From NCBI RefSeq assembly GCF_000227135.1, contig NC_018237.1, forward strand, positions 494,171-558,170: a stretch of DNA of 64,000 nt, written 5' to 3'. Shown here in pieces: positions 30,476 through 40,695 of the stretch. How positions within the stretch are numbered: the stretch's first letter is position 1; each line of letters opens with the position of its first letter. The notes beneath the pieces were generated by a model. That model had not been told where the DNA came from. It saw nothing but the letters and a program-made list of their open reading frames with translations, and ran no database searches. The DNA is from Leishmania donovani. Lineage: Eukaryota > Euglenozoa > Kinetoplastea > Trypanosomatida > Trypanosomatidae. Made by a program: the position numbers and the translations under genes.

Positions 30476-31441
30476 ATGGGGCTTCTCAACACAAAGCCGT
30501 GCTCATTGATTCCCGCCAAGGAGGCATTTGAGCGCGAAAAGAAAATCTATGGCAAAGCGATCTTGTCGTTCGATGGAGTCAATGGGTACGACGTGTACAA
30601 CTGCTCTGTCCCCTTCACCTACGATGGCAAAACATACATCTTTGGCCGCGTGGAGAAGAAGGATGAGTGGGTTCACTCAAACAGCATACTATTCGAAAAA
30701 GTAGGCGAGAACCGATACCGTCGACACCCGACGTCCATCACGTACAACTTGGAGGATCCGTTTGTGGTGAAGATTCACGGTGAAATGGTCTTTGGCGGCA
30801 CCCACGTCACGAAGAACGGCGGCAAGGTGTCCGATTACCGTTGCGAGTTCTACCACGGGACACCCCTCAATCTCAAGTACTTCGCTTCTGGCCCTTCAAA
30901 AATGAAAGACATTCGTCTGGTTGAGCTGGCTGACGGCAAGATCGGCATCTTCACACATTTTCGCACAGAGGGCTCATGCTTGACCGGCTTTGCTACTATC
31001 GATAAGATAGAGGACCTTACTGTGGAGGTGATCAATTCAGCAAAGCTGATCAACCACCGTCCATTTGGAGACGCCTGGGGAGGCCCGAGTCAGGTGTACT
31101 TGCTCTCATCCGGCTTACTGGGATGCATTTCACATCACGGCTACCTCCTCGATCAGAAGGATGACATTCAGCTCCGCATTTACGCTTGCACATCCTTTGT
31201 GTTCGACCCTGCGACCTACGACGTGTACAACTTCAAAATCATCGGAACCAAAGGGTGCTTCCCGCCGTGTGAACCAAAGCTACCGCACTTGGCCGATTGC
31301 GCCTTCGTGTCTGGTATCGAAATGCGCGATGATGGCAAGTGCAACCTGTACAGCGGCATTGGGGACGTTGCCGAGGGGTACATAGTTATCGACTACCCTT
31401 TTGAAGGATACGGCAACATTGTAAGCGATGTCGCCTTCTGA
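30476..31441 (+). CDS. MTP: MTP family mannosyltransferase/phosphorylase, array copy B
   Basis: 321 residues, MTP family. Family blocks present: 'VYNCSVPF', 'YIFGRVEKKDEW', 'YNLEDPF', 'CEFYHGT', 'GPSKMKDIRLVEL', 'GDAWGGPSQVYLL' (VNQA changed to PSQV), 'GCISHHGYL', 'GTKGCFPPCEP', 'DCAFVSGIEMRDDGKCNLYSG'. Subclass A/B/E by the FTHFRT, DAWGG and SHH positions, although the FSHHK site reads FTHFR. The N-terminus MGLLNTKPC fits N-myristoylation plus palmitoylation of Cys9. The frame extends 104 codons upstream through the CA run, which cannot be coding; start is the ATG at 30476. Downstream, the 441-bp dispersed repeat begins 81 bases after the stop. Confidence 0.9.
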   Translation: MGLLNTKPCSLIPAKEAFEREKKIYGKAILSFDGVNGYDVYNCSVPFTYDGKTYIFGRVEKKDEWVHSNSILFEKVGENRYRRHPTSITYNLEDPFVVKIHGEMVFGGTHVTKNGGKVSDYRCEFYHGTPLNLKYFASGPSKMKDIRLVELADGKIGIFTHFRTEGSCLTGFATIDKIEDLTVEVINSAKLINHRPFGDAWGGPSQVYLLSSGLLGCISHHGYLLDQKDDIQLRIYACTSFVFDPATYDVYNFKIIGTKGCFPPCEPKLPHLADCAFVSGIEMRDDGKCNLYSGIGDVAEGYIVIDYPFEGYGNIVSDVAF

Positions 31442-31521
31442 GACACTCTGAAAGCCGTCGCTATCGCCTGCGGCAGCGACAACCACAGCTACAAAACACG
31501 TTTTCTTTTCACAAAGCTTTC

Positions 31522-31962
31522 GACAGGAATGAAAGAGGGAGGGCGGATCGCGAAACGATATGGTGATGAGAAGTGAGTGTGAACGCTCTCTCCGCCATGC
31601 GAATGACATGCTTCACCAGGCACTTCTCTTCACCCCGATTGTGTTCTTCGTCTCGTTTCAGATCTCGAGAAGCAGAGTCGTTGCAAGCATTTCGCTTTTC
31701 CTCCACCCGCCCCCTTGGGTGACAGAAAGGGGGGATACGCAAGTCTACCTATTCGTGCGTAGTGTTACCAGATGAGGACTTGAAAACAACAGGATTCTCA
31801 CTGATAGCTGCGCCGGCGCCGGAGGTATCGCGGCCGCGAGTGGAGGGATACCATGTCGGCGTACTCTTCCACAGAAATAGGGAACTCGCCAGTCAAGAAG
31901 AGCTGGGAACGTGGATTGGAGTGCGCCATGCCTGTATTTTGATATCATTGCCCTTTCATTCT
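31522..31962 (+). repeat. 440-bp dispersed 3'-flank repeat, right copy
   Basis: Inverted counterpart of 19200-19639, sense with MTP copy B. Begins GACAGGAATGAAAGAGGG and ends near GATATCATTGCCCTTTCATT. Flanks of the two copies are unrelated outside these limits. Not coding in my judgement. Confidence 0.85.
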
Positions 31963-33224
31963 TAAGGCCATGCGCGCAAGAGGAAGTGCGCGTACTTATT
32001 TCCACCAAAAGCTGACAAGGGGCGAAATACAAGACGAAGGGAAGGTGGGAGAGAAACAGCGCTTTTTCTCCCCTCTTGAACCAGCTGCCTGGGCAGCTTC
32101 CAATGAGCCCGTTGTGAACAAGGATGGTGCGTTTTCAGTCATTTTGTTAAGCACTCTGTTCTGCTCTGCCCTCTGCCTCATTCACTGGAACGCGTTTCTT
32201 CGAATCGCTCTTGGTCTCTTCCCCGTTTCACTTTCACGTACTGAAGATGCACTAGCCCGTCTTTTTTCGTGTTTTTTTTGTTGCTTCTTCTTCAATTTCG
32301 CTCTTTACCTTTTGTTCCCCAGTCCTGCCGTTTCTCTTGCTCATGCTTCATCTCTTTCCCACGCTAGCGAGCTGAATGCTTCCCTTTCTTCCCCTCGTTT
32401 GTTTTTCTAATATTTCTTCCCCCTTTTTTTCAATACGGGTTTCTGAAACAGCAGTGCGTGGAGCAACCTCTCGGACAGCCGCGACGGAAGGAAAGCAAAT
32501 ACACTGGTGCTACTATATTTGGATGCCTTTTTCACACACCTGCTCACCTGCGGACGGCCTAGCCTGCTGATTCTAGTCTCCTCGCAAAACTACCGAAGGT
32601 GCAGGAAAGAACGTACAAATGTTCTCGTGCCGCAAACACCCGAGAGATACAGGTTATGCGTCACGGTACCATAATTGTTTCATTTGCACCCCCGCGTATA
32701 GCCAAGTTGTATCTCCGGCAGAAAACCGGGTGCGCCTCAGTCGAATGAGTCCGTTGGAGATAGGAGCCAGCCCGACGTCCCTGACTGGGACGTTTTGTAT
32801 GCCATCAAGCTTTTCTCTCATTTTCAGATGTTGCCCTTTTCTCTGCCGTGCCGCCATTTCAGGCATTCACTTCGCCTCTTTTCTCCTGAACTTGCTTGGC
32901 CGTTTGTCTCAGCTCTCCGTGAATAGCAGAAGACTTTTCAAGGCCGTTCGCAAGTGTACGGAAATTTACACGAGAAACATACAGGAATCTCTTAGCAGAT
33001 TCCAGACGTTGAGCCGAGGAGGCCCTTGAGAAAACCACCGGCAGCTCTTTTTCTCGTTTGCGTCTCGTTCACCTCCTACGCGGTTTCTTTCTCCAGAACC
33101 AAAGGCGTAATCAGCGAAGAAGAAGCGATCAAAACACACACAGTCATAGCGCTCGCCTACACCCCCCTTGTCACCCGCACCGAATTTCTTTATTCCTTTC
33201 CCCTTTTAGGCCCACCAAAAAAAG
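31963..33224. other. Intergenic between MTP copies B and C
   Basis: 1.25 kb, pyrimidine-rich, no gene recognised. A textbook splice signal for copy C closes it (listed separately). Confidence 0.55.
33186..33209 (+). promoter_or_regulatory. Trans-splice acceptor of MTP copy C
   Basis: Pyrimidine tract TTCTTTATTCCTTTCCCCTT running to TTAG with AG at 33208-33209, 15 bases before the ATG at 33225. Clearest acceptor in the window. Confidence 0.7.
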
Positions 33225-34181
33225 ATGAGCACATTCGAGAAGGTCAAGGAGGAGAAGTTGGAGTTCGAGAAGAACTGCGACCAGCACATCTACGAGAAGG
33301 CTCTCCTTACCTTCAAGGGCGTGGATGGGATGGATGTGTACAATTGCTCTGCACCCTTCAAGTACGAGGGCCGGACGCACATCTTTGGTCGTGTGGAGAA
33401 GCGGTCCGAGTGGGCCAATTCGTATGTACGGTTGTTTGTGGAAACGAATAAGGATGAATTCACTCTGGTGCCTGGCAACATGGTGTGGCAGCTTGAGGAT
33501 CCGTTCGTCTCAAATATCGATAATGAGATGCTCCTCGGTGGGACGCACATCCGGAAAACGAACAACCGCGTCTTTACCTACTACTGCGACTTCTTTCGCG
33601 GCACTGCGGAGAACCTGAGCTACTTCACGACGGGACCTGACAACATGAAGGATATTCGCCTTGTCGAGCTGGCCAACAACAAGATTGGCGTCTTTTCGCG
33701 GCCAAAGACGGCAGCGCACGCCTTCATTGGCTTCACGGTGATCAACAACGTGATGGAGTTAACACCTACACTTGTCGAGGAGGCCCCGCCTCTCAATGTC
33801 ATTCACACCGGCGCCTGGGGTGGTGTGAATCAGGCGTACCTACTGAGCTCCGATAAAGTGGGGTGTATCAGCCATTACAGTTACATTGACAAAGACGAAG
33901 ACGGCAATGAGATCACCGTGTACACCAACTACTCCTTCGTCCTGAACCCGTACCTTCGTGAGGTGGAGGACGCAAGAATTATCGGGACCAAGGGCTGCTA
34001 CCCAAAGTGTTCCCCGAAGGTTGACAAACTTCTCGACTGCGCTTTCAGTTCTGGCATTGTCATGCGCGAGGACGGCCTTTGTGACTTGTACAGCGGGTTA
34101 GGAGACGCTTACGAAGGCCGTATCACTATCAACTACCCGTTTGAGGGTCATGGAACTCTCATCGACAACCTGCACTTCTAG
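33225..34181 (+). CDS. MTP: MTP family mannosyltransferase/phosphorylase, array copy C
   Basis: 318 residues, MTP family, C/D/F/G subclass: 'VFSRPKT' where A/B/E have FSHHK, 'TGAWGGVNQAYLL' without the Asp, 'GCISHYSY' with His-Tyr for His-His, and 'GTKGCYPKCSP' with Tyr for Phe. 'WQLEDPF' keeps the probable catalytic Asp. N-terminus MSTFEKVKEEKLEFEKN is helical with no acylation signal. The end reads 'EGRITINYPFEG', with Asn for the Asp found in every other copy (IDYPF). A SIDER element starts 186 bases after the stop. Confidence 0.9.
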   Translation: MSTFEKVKEEKLEFEKNCDQHIYEKALLTFKGVDGMDVYNCSAPFKYEGRTHIFGRVEKRSEWANSYVRLFVETNKDEFTLVPGNMVWQLEDPFVSNIDNEMLLGGTHIRKTNNRVFTYYCDFFRGTAENLSYFTTGPDNMKDIRLVELANNKIGVFSRPKTAAHAFIGFTVINNVMELTPTLVEEAPPLNVIHTGAWGGVNQAYLLSSDKVGCISHYSYIDKDEDGNEITVYTNYSFVLNPYLREVEDARIIGTKGCYPKCSPKVDKLLDCAFSSGIVMREDGLCDLYSGLGDAYEGRITINYPFEGHGTLIDNLHF

Positions 34182-34366
34182 GCAACAGTGTGCGTATGTG
34201 TGTGTGTATCTGCTTTTTCATGCGTAATGTTTCTTTCCTCACCATAGCCTTCCCTCTACTTTTCTGTTACCCTTTCCCATCATCCTCCACTATTGAGTAT
34301 TGGTGCGAACTCGAGAGAACGGTGGGCTCTTCTAGTCTCTCTTTTCTTTTTCGTTCTGTTTCTGCT

Positions 34367-34921
34367 CCCTGATGATGTGAGGATACACCTCTCCGTGTGT
34401 GGTGTCAGGGCTCAGTACCCCGACTCTGCGTGAGGGGAAGCCATGCACCCTCTTAACCCCTGTCGATGTCAAGCCACCTCTGGTTGTGCCAGCGACAATC
34501 ACCCACGCGGTTGAGGATGCCAGAGCGATGCATGGCTGCTGATGTCGGCGGTGGGGTGGTGGACGGCGTTGCGTTGGAGCGGCCTGACACAGCGAACACG
34601 CGTGTGCCATCCACATCATGGGCACAGTGCCAATGCCACTCCAATGCATCTTCACCCCGCCCTGGCACTGCCTGCAGGTGTGGGGCGCCTGAGCCACCTC
34701 GAGGGGGGGATGCATCAGGTGGCTGCCGGCACCATGGGAGCGGCTGTGAGGCGACCTGACCTGCGAGGCAGGGGGGCGGGCAGAGTGTGAGGCAGAGGCT
34801 GTGCTGCGGTGCCCACGTGGGCATTGCGGTAGCACTTGTCTGCTGTTGCATGGCACCACGCGATGAGTTCATGACAACGCCGGGGGTAGGGTGGAGTCCG
34901 CTTCTTGCTTTATGGCAGAAT
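34367..34921 (+). mobile_element. SIDER-type retroposon, copy 4
   Basis: Full-length, about 555 bp, sense with MTP copy C. 5' CCCTGA (34367-34372) is complementary to TCAGGG (34405-34410), and CACC (34386-34389) to GGTG (34401-34404), the P1/P3 topology of the HDV-like ribozyme at the 5' end of related retroposons. The 3' end is of the second type (GTCATGAACTC in reverse sense; GGAGTCCGCTTCTTGCTTTATGGCAGAA), shared with copy 8. Confidence 0.88.
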
Positions 34922-35878
34922 GAAGACTTGAAAGGAGCTGCTTGTGTGCAGGGCGAAGGGCTCATTGCTTTTTGGTGCCTTACCCAACCTTCACCTTTTC
35001 TTTCTCGGCGAGTTTTGCTTCCGCGCGTCTTCGTGACTCTTCTCTCCCCCAGCTACCACAGCTGCAGCATGAAACGCAAATGAAAATGGAGAAATGAGAA
35101 GGAAAAAGGGCGAAAAAAGGCAGTCTCGTCAGTCGCACCGGAGGAGGCGCCCATCCGCGAGGGAAAAAAGGGCCTTGCTTCATTTGCTTTTCTTTTTGTC
35201 GTGGTTCGCTATCTCTCACTTTTTCACAGCGATTTTTTTCGACACATGCACACACATTAGCGTCACCGCGCGCCTCCTCCCGCACAAGAACCGACACTCG
35301 TATGTCTATGCGTGCACCTACATTCATGCATGTGCGCGTGTGTGGGTAGAAGTATCAGTGATATGCTACACACAGACAGGTGGACAAGGAAGAGACATAG
35401 TGAGAGCGAGAAAACAATGAAGAGCGACTGAGAGGATAGCCAGTTGTTGCTACTCTTTTTTATTTCAACCCGCTTGTCTTTGTTTCGCTTGCCATTTGAC
35501 AGCACGATACCTTCATCAATGACACCACACGAGCTAAGATGTCAGCGAGGCGCCGACGCCTAGGCGTGTGCGCCTTGGTGCGTGCGTTCGTGTATCGCAA
35601 TGAGAGGACTGCACAAGAGACGCATGCACAACATCAGCTTTTGCCCGTCACCAAACCGGTTCTTCTTTTCATGTATTTCATTCATGCTTGCTGTGGATAC
35701 TCTGGGGCCGTTGTTGCTTTCCCTCACGCTTCTTTTCTCTCGCTCTCTTTGCACCTGCGTGCTGTTGATCGATTACTCCACACACCAGCCCAGCGAGTGT
35801 GTCTGATGGACTACCGAGTTCTTTTTCTTCCTTATACAACCTGCGGTATAGACATTAAGGCATGCTTGTGTTTGAGCA

Positions 35879-35902
35879 CACACACACACACACACACACA
35901 CA
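35879..35902. repeat. (CA)n microsatellite
   Basis: Pure CA dinucleotide run of about 24 bases. Confidence 0.9.
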
Positions 35903-36579
35903 CCGGAGGAGGGCTTGTACATGTGTATACGCGCGTACTTGTGTGTGCTGTAGCCAGAGAGATAGAGCAAGAGAGACGGCATGTGCGGTGGGAGAAAGGC
36001 GGAACAGAGAAGTAAAAGCGAAAAAGGAGAGAGAAAGCGGAGGGGAAGGCAAAACGGCTATCAGCATTACGAGAAGACGGAATCTGAGAGAAAAAGAAGA
36101 CTGCCATCTGCTCGATATGGCAGAGGCAGGGAGAAGGCGGGCGGGGGGATGTACAGCTTCAAGTGACTTTTCGACGAGAGAAAGCACATACAGGTCCCTT
36201 CAGTTTCGAAGTACTCTGCGAATGTGCTTCACGTCTCTAAATACCTTTCTTTCGCTCGATCCTATTCTTCCGCTTGTTCTTCACTGCGCACGGTGTAAGG
36301 TGTGTGTGTGTGTGCGCTTGTTTGCGCTTGCGTGTGTGTCTGTCTGAGTCTTGTGTGTTTGCGTTGTGCCCAAAGGGGTGAGAGAGGAAGGAAAACGAAG
36401 CTTTTTCTCTATTTTCATTCACTTCTTTTTCCCTTTTGTTCTCTTTCACTTCTCCTTTCGCCCATACTACCACCACCACCGCCGCCAACGCCTGACTCTT
36501 TTCCATTCAGCGATGCACTGCCTTGATGAACACTCGTTGACTGTTTTCTCCATTTTATTCTTCCTTGTTTGCTCAACGT

Positions 36580-37134
36580 CCCTGATGATGTGAGGATACA
36601 CCTCTCCGTGTGTGGTGTCAGGGCTCAGTACCCCGACTCTGCGTGAGGGGAAGCCATGCACCCTCTTAACCCCTGTCGATGTCAAGCCACCTCTGGTTGT
36701 GCCAGCGACAATCACCCACGCGGTTGAGGATGCCAGAGCGATGCATGGCTGCTGATGGCGGCGGTGGGGTGGTGGACGGCGTTGCGTTGGAGCGGCCTGA
36801 CACAGCGAACACGCGTGTGCCATCCACATCATGGGCACAGTGCCAATGCCACTCCAATGCATCTTCACCCCGCCCTGGCACTGCCTGCAGGTGTGGGGCG
36901 CCTGAGCCACCTCGAGGGGGGGATGCATCAGGTGGCTGCCGGCACCATGGGAGCGGCTGTGAGGCGACCTGACCTGCGAGGCAGGGGGGCGGGCAGAGTG
37001 TGAGGCAGAGGCTGTGCTGCGGTGCCCACGTGGGCATTGCGGTAGCACTTGTCTGCTGTTGCATGGCACCACGCGATGGGGACGCTGTGACGGGCCGGGG
37101 GTAGGGTGGAGGTCAGATCATGCGGTATGGGAGA
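36580..37134 (+). mobile_element. SIDER-type retroposon, copy 5
   Basis: Full-length and nearly identical to copies 4, 6 and 7. P1 strand CCCTGA at 36580-36585. 3' end of the first type (GGGGACGCTGTGACGGGCCGG then GGTCAGATCATGCGGTATG). Unlike the others it does not follow a gene. Confidence 0.88.
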
Positions 37135-38540
37135 ATGAACAAGCCGAACGAAAAGTGTGCTTCTCTTCTTGTTCTTCCGCACCTCCGATTGATGCATTGC
37201 GAGCTTTTTTTGTGGGTACTTTTTCTTGTTGCCGACATAGCAGGACGTGTTTTGCTGCTTCTTTGGTGCGCCCGTACCTTTGCCAAAGCCACTTCACCCA
37301 CACCTACCCACCCAGCTATGCAGAATTGTAGAGAGACAGATCGATACTTTTTCAACCAACATACCTACAACAAAGAAAAGGCGGCGTGAAGGCGTGTGAG
37401 GGAAGGCACACCGCTGTGCCTCCTCTGTCTGCCTGCCTGTCTTCTTCAACCAATGGAGAATCATCGCCTGCTCTTGTCCAGAAAAAAAAAACAAGGGGTA
37501 AGAAGAGCAAAACAACAATGTCGAGCGTGGGCAGTGACACGGAGTCTGTGAGTCTCACTGCAGCAGCTGCGTTGGGGGCTGTCTTTCGCTTCGCTCGTTT
37601 GGCTTGGGTTACTCTTCCCCTCCTTTTCTCCCCGCTTTGACGACTGACAACCCCCACTTTCTCCCAAAATGCTTCCACAACGCTAGTGGTTTCCGTTGCT
37701 TGCGGGCGCGTAGTGTAACACACCGCTTCTCTCTCCGCATCAAGAGTGCAAAAACGAAGTTGAGGATCATGGAGGAAACGACAAGTATAAACAAAGTAGT
37801 TTCACCTTCCTCACCTCTCATTGCATGCGTCGCGCAGTGGCGGACTCAGAGGGGGGAGAGGGGGCAGTAACGGAGACGAGGCAGCAGCCTTGATGTATCC
37901 GTGGGCATCGTCGAGGAAGGCTAGTCGTGCAATATGTGGTTGGGATACTGAACTGGCCTTTTCGTTGTACGTTTCCCTCTGCAGCGTTGCCATTTGCCGC
38001 ACTTCGCCTCTCGCGTCTCCTCGCAATCACAGCCGCCGTGGGCCGATGACCATGTGCGCTTGTGCCTGTCTAAATGTGGCTTGCTCGTTTGCTTTCCACG
38101 TCCCAGCGGCCATGAATCTTTCGATGGTCATACCGCCAGAGTTCCCCCTTCCCTCGCCATGCGCTTGCCGCCCTTGATTCGAAGGTGTGTAGTTCCTTGA
38201 TTCTTGTTTCCTCCTTTGACCCTCTCTTCCTTTCTCCTTTGTCCACCCTCTCTCTCACGATGTGGGCGTGCCTTTTCTAAGTGGCCTGCGATATTGCGCG
38301 GATATTCTCTGTCGCTGACGTGCCCTCCGCCTCTTTTTTGCGCGTCGTTCCACTCTCTCGTGTTGCCTTCTATCCCCACTCTGTCCGCCCACGCCCCATA
38401 CGCATGTGCCTTTCTGCCTCTCTCACTCTGGCCGCTTTGCACACAAGGACTTCCAACTCTTACTCTTGGCATTCCGTGGTGAGCATCACCAATCCCGCGA
38501 ACCACCTTGGCTGCCCCCTCGCTGAAAAGGGCGCACGAGA

Positions 38541-39488
38541 ATGAAGCAAGTTAAGGCAGCGTTCGAGGCCAACAAGCGTGTCTACGAGAGCGTGCTGCTC
38601 ACTTTCAAAGGTGTTGACGGCTATGACGTGTACAACTGCTCCGTCCCCTTCTCCTACAAGGGCAAGACGCACATCTACGGCCGCGTTGAAAAGCGCGATA
38701 TTTGGGCCGCTTCGCATGTGCGGCTCTTCGAGGAGACGGGCAAGGATGAGTTCACCGTCGTCCCCGGCTTCTATTTCCAGTTGGAGGATCCGCACATTGC
38801 GAAAATCAACAACGAGATGATCTTCGGCGGCACACATGTGCGGAAGGACAAGCAGGAGATCAGCGCCTACTACGGCTACTTCTACCGTGGCACGCCAGAT
38901 GAGCTGAAGTACTTCACGACAGGCCCTGACTGCATGAAGGACATTCGCGTTCTGCAGCTGCAGGACGGCCGTCTCGGGGTCTTTTCACGCCCACGAGTAG
39001 GACACAAGGCCTCTATCGGCTTCGTGATCCTAAACTCCATCGACGAGCTCGGCGCCGAGGTGATTGCCAAAGCACCGCCGCTCGACATCCTGCCCGAGAA
39101 CGCGTGGGGCGGCGTCAACCAGGCATACCTCCTCTCCAGCGGCAAGGTTGGCTGTATTGGACACTACAGCTATGAGGACACAAATGAGAAGCAGCAGCCG
39201 CAGAGCGTCTACGTGAACTACTCCTTCGTGCTCGACCCCCAGAGCCGAGCGATTGCAGATGCGAAGATCATCGGCACAAAGAGCTGCTACCCACCGTGCG
39301 AACCCAAGGTTCCCCTTTTAGCGGACTGCGTTTTCGCCTCCGGCATCGTAATGCGCAGCGATGGCAGGGTAGATCTCTACAGTGGCGTCGGCGACAGTCG
39401 CGAGGGCCGCATCACCATTGACTACCCTTTCAAGGGCCATGGCACCATCATTGGCGACTTCCACTTCCCCACGGCTTCCTCCTTGTGA
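38541..39488 (+). CDS. MTP: MTP family mannosyltransferase/phosphorylase, array copy D
   Basis: 315 residues, C/D/F/G subclass: 'VFSRPRVGHKASIGF', 'ENAWGGVNQAYLL', 'GCIGHYSYED', 'GTKSCYPPCEP'. The probable catalytic block reads 'FQLEDPHIAKI', with His for the Phe of most copies. Shares 'YYGYFYRGTP' with copy G, where the others have a Cys (CDFF/CDFY). Bases 38561-38755 are identical, or nearly so, to the same part of copies F and G. It ends with a short extra tail (HFPTASSL). High GC, optimised codons compared with A and B. A SIDER element starts 330 bases after the stop. Confidence 0.9.
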   Translation: MKQVKAAFEANKRVYESVLLTFKGVDGYDVYNCSVPFSYKGKTHIYGRVEKRDIWAASHVRLFEETGKDEFTVVPGFYFQLEDPHIAKINNEMIFGGTHVRKDKQEISAYYGYFYRGTPDELKYFTTGPDCMKDIRVLQLQDGRLGVFSRPRVGHKASIGFVILNSIDELGAEVIAKAPPLDILPENAWGGVNQAYLLSSGKVGCIGHYSYEDTNEKQQPQSVYVNYSFVLDPQSRAIADAKIIGTKSCYPPCEPKVPLLADCVFASGIVMRSDGRVDLYSGVGDSREGRITIDYPFKGHGTIIGDFHFPTASSL

Positions 39489-39817
39489 TCGCTCTCTGTG
39501 CTCGTGCGTTCGGGCAGGTGGCCCAGGAGGAGGGAGGGGAGGCTGAAACTCAGGTAGACAGTCGCGCAACACCACGTCACGCATTGCAGCGTCGATTGTG
39601 ACACGTTGGCACGTAGCGCACATATGTGATGCGCATGTTACCACCACCATCACAAAAAGGAAAACGCAGCAGTGCAGGGCGGTGCAGGCGCACACGTCTA
39701 TTTGTTTCTTCTGCTGCTCGCTCCCTTCTTTTTCCTTTCCTCCCTCTGCTCCCCCCGCACTCTTGCTTGCCTCACCTGGTTGGCCCCGAAGCCCCTTTTT
39801 CCCCTGTCTTTTCTGCT

Positions 39818-40375
39818 CCCTGATGATGTGAGGATACACCTCTCCGTGTGTGGTGTCAGGGCTCAGTACCCCGACTCTGCGTGAGGGGAAGCCATGCACC
39901 CTCTTAACCCCTGTCGATGTCAAGCCACCTCTGGTTGTGCCAGCGACAATCACCCACGCGGTTGAGGATGCCAGAGCGATGCATGGCTGCTGATGTCGGC
40001 GGTGGGGTGGTGGACGGCGTTGCGTTGGAGCGGCCTGACACAGCGAACACGCGTGTGCCATCCACATCATGGGCACAGTGCCAATGCCACTCCAATGCAT
40101 CTTCACCCCGCCCTGGCACTGCCTGCAGGTGTGGGGCGCCTGAGCCACCTCGAGGGGGGGATGCATCAGGTGGCTGCCGGCACCATGGGAGCGGCTGTGA
40201 GGCGACCTGACCTGCGAGGCAGGGGGGCGGGTAGAGTGTGAGGCAGAGGCTGTGCTGCGGTGCCCACGTGGGCATTGCGGTAGCACTTGTCTGCTGCTGC
40301 ATGGCACCACGCGATGGGGACGCTGTGACGGGCCGGGGGTAGGGTGGTGGTCAGATCATGCGGTATGAGAGGATG
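39818..40375 (+). mobile_element. SIDER-type retroposon, copy 6
   Basis: Full-length, sense with MTP copy D. P1 strand CCCTGA at 39818-39823; hallmark and body as in copies 4, 5 and 7; first-type 3' end (CGGGCCGGGGGTAGGGTGG). Confidence 0.88.
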
Positions 40376-40695
40376 GACAAGTGAGAGCTTTTGCTGATCT
40401 CGCCGCCGTCTTTCTTTATCTCGGTGCAGCTTCAAGTTTTCACCTGTTCGTGGAACCGTTTCTACTTTTTCGTCCTCGACCTACTCGTGCGCTTGTCTGT
40501 TTTTGATAGCCGCTCAGAGATCAGTAGACACCCACTCTTGTGCGAGTACACACACACATACACGCACTTCGGCACGCTATTCTCTTCGATTTCTCACTCT
40601 CCCAGTGTTTCTGGTGAGAGGCCCTCGTCGACGACTCAACGCAGTCTCATTGCGCCTTTTTGCTGTGCTCTCAGTCGCTTCTGAGCAGCAGCAAG
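40376..40695. other. Intergenic before MTP copy E
   Basis: 320 bases with a CA-rich stretch at 40550-40565 and a pyrimidine tract ending in CTCAG (AG at 40673-40674), a good acceptor 22 bases before the ATG of copy E. Confidence 0.5.

Larger units (their letters stand above)
34182..38540. other. 4.4-kb intergenic between MTP copies C and D with two SIDERs
   Basis: Outside copies 4 and 5 of the SIDER element no gene is seen. Content: (CA)n at 35879-35902, TG-rich at 36302-36350, many pyrimidine tracts. Frames of up to 160 codons (for example 35539-36015) run through the CA repeat and are not coding. No remnant of an MTP gene was found by eye before SIDER copy 5. Confidence 0.6.

Noticed and set aside
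31560..31775. 71-codon ORF conserved between the two 440-bp repeat copies
   Set aside because: Identity simply follows DNA identity of the repeat; plus- and minus-strand frames are equally preserved.
34320..34366. T/C-rich sequence before SIDER copies taken as the complement of a retroposon A-tail, which would reverse the element's orientation
   Set aside because: Plus-strand spacers are pyrimidine-rich everywhere, and the CCCTG...TCAGGG hallmark at this end marks it as the 5' end.
39318..40310. 330-codon minus-strand ORF
   Set aside because: It runs antisense through SIDER copy 6 and the 3' end of MTP copy D; no independent coding evidence.
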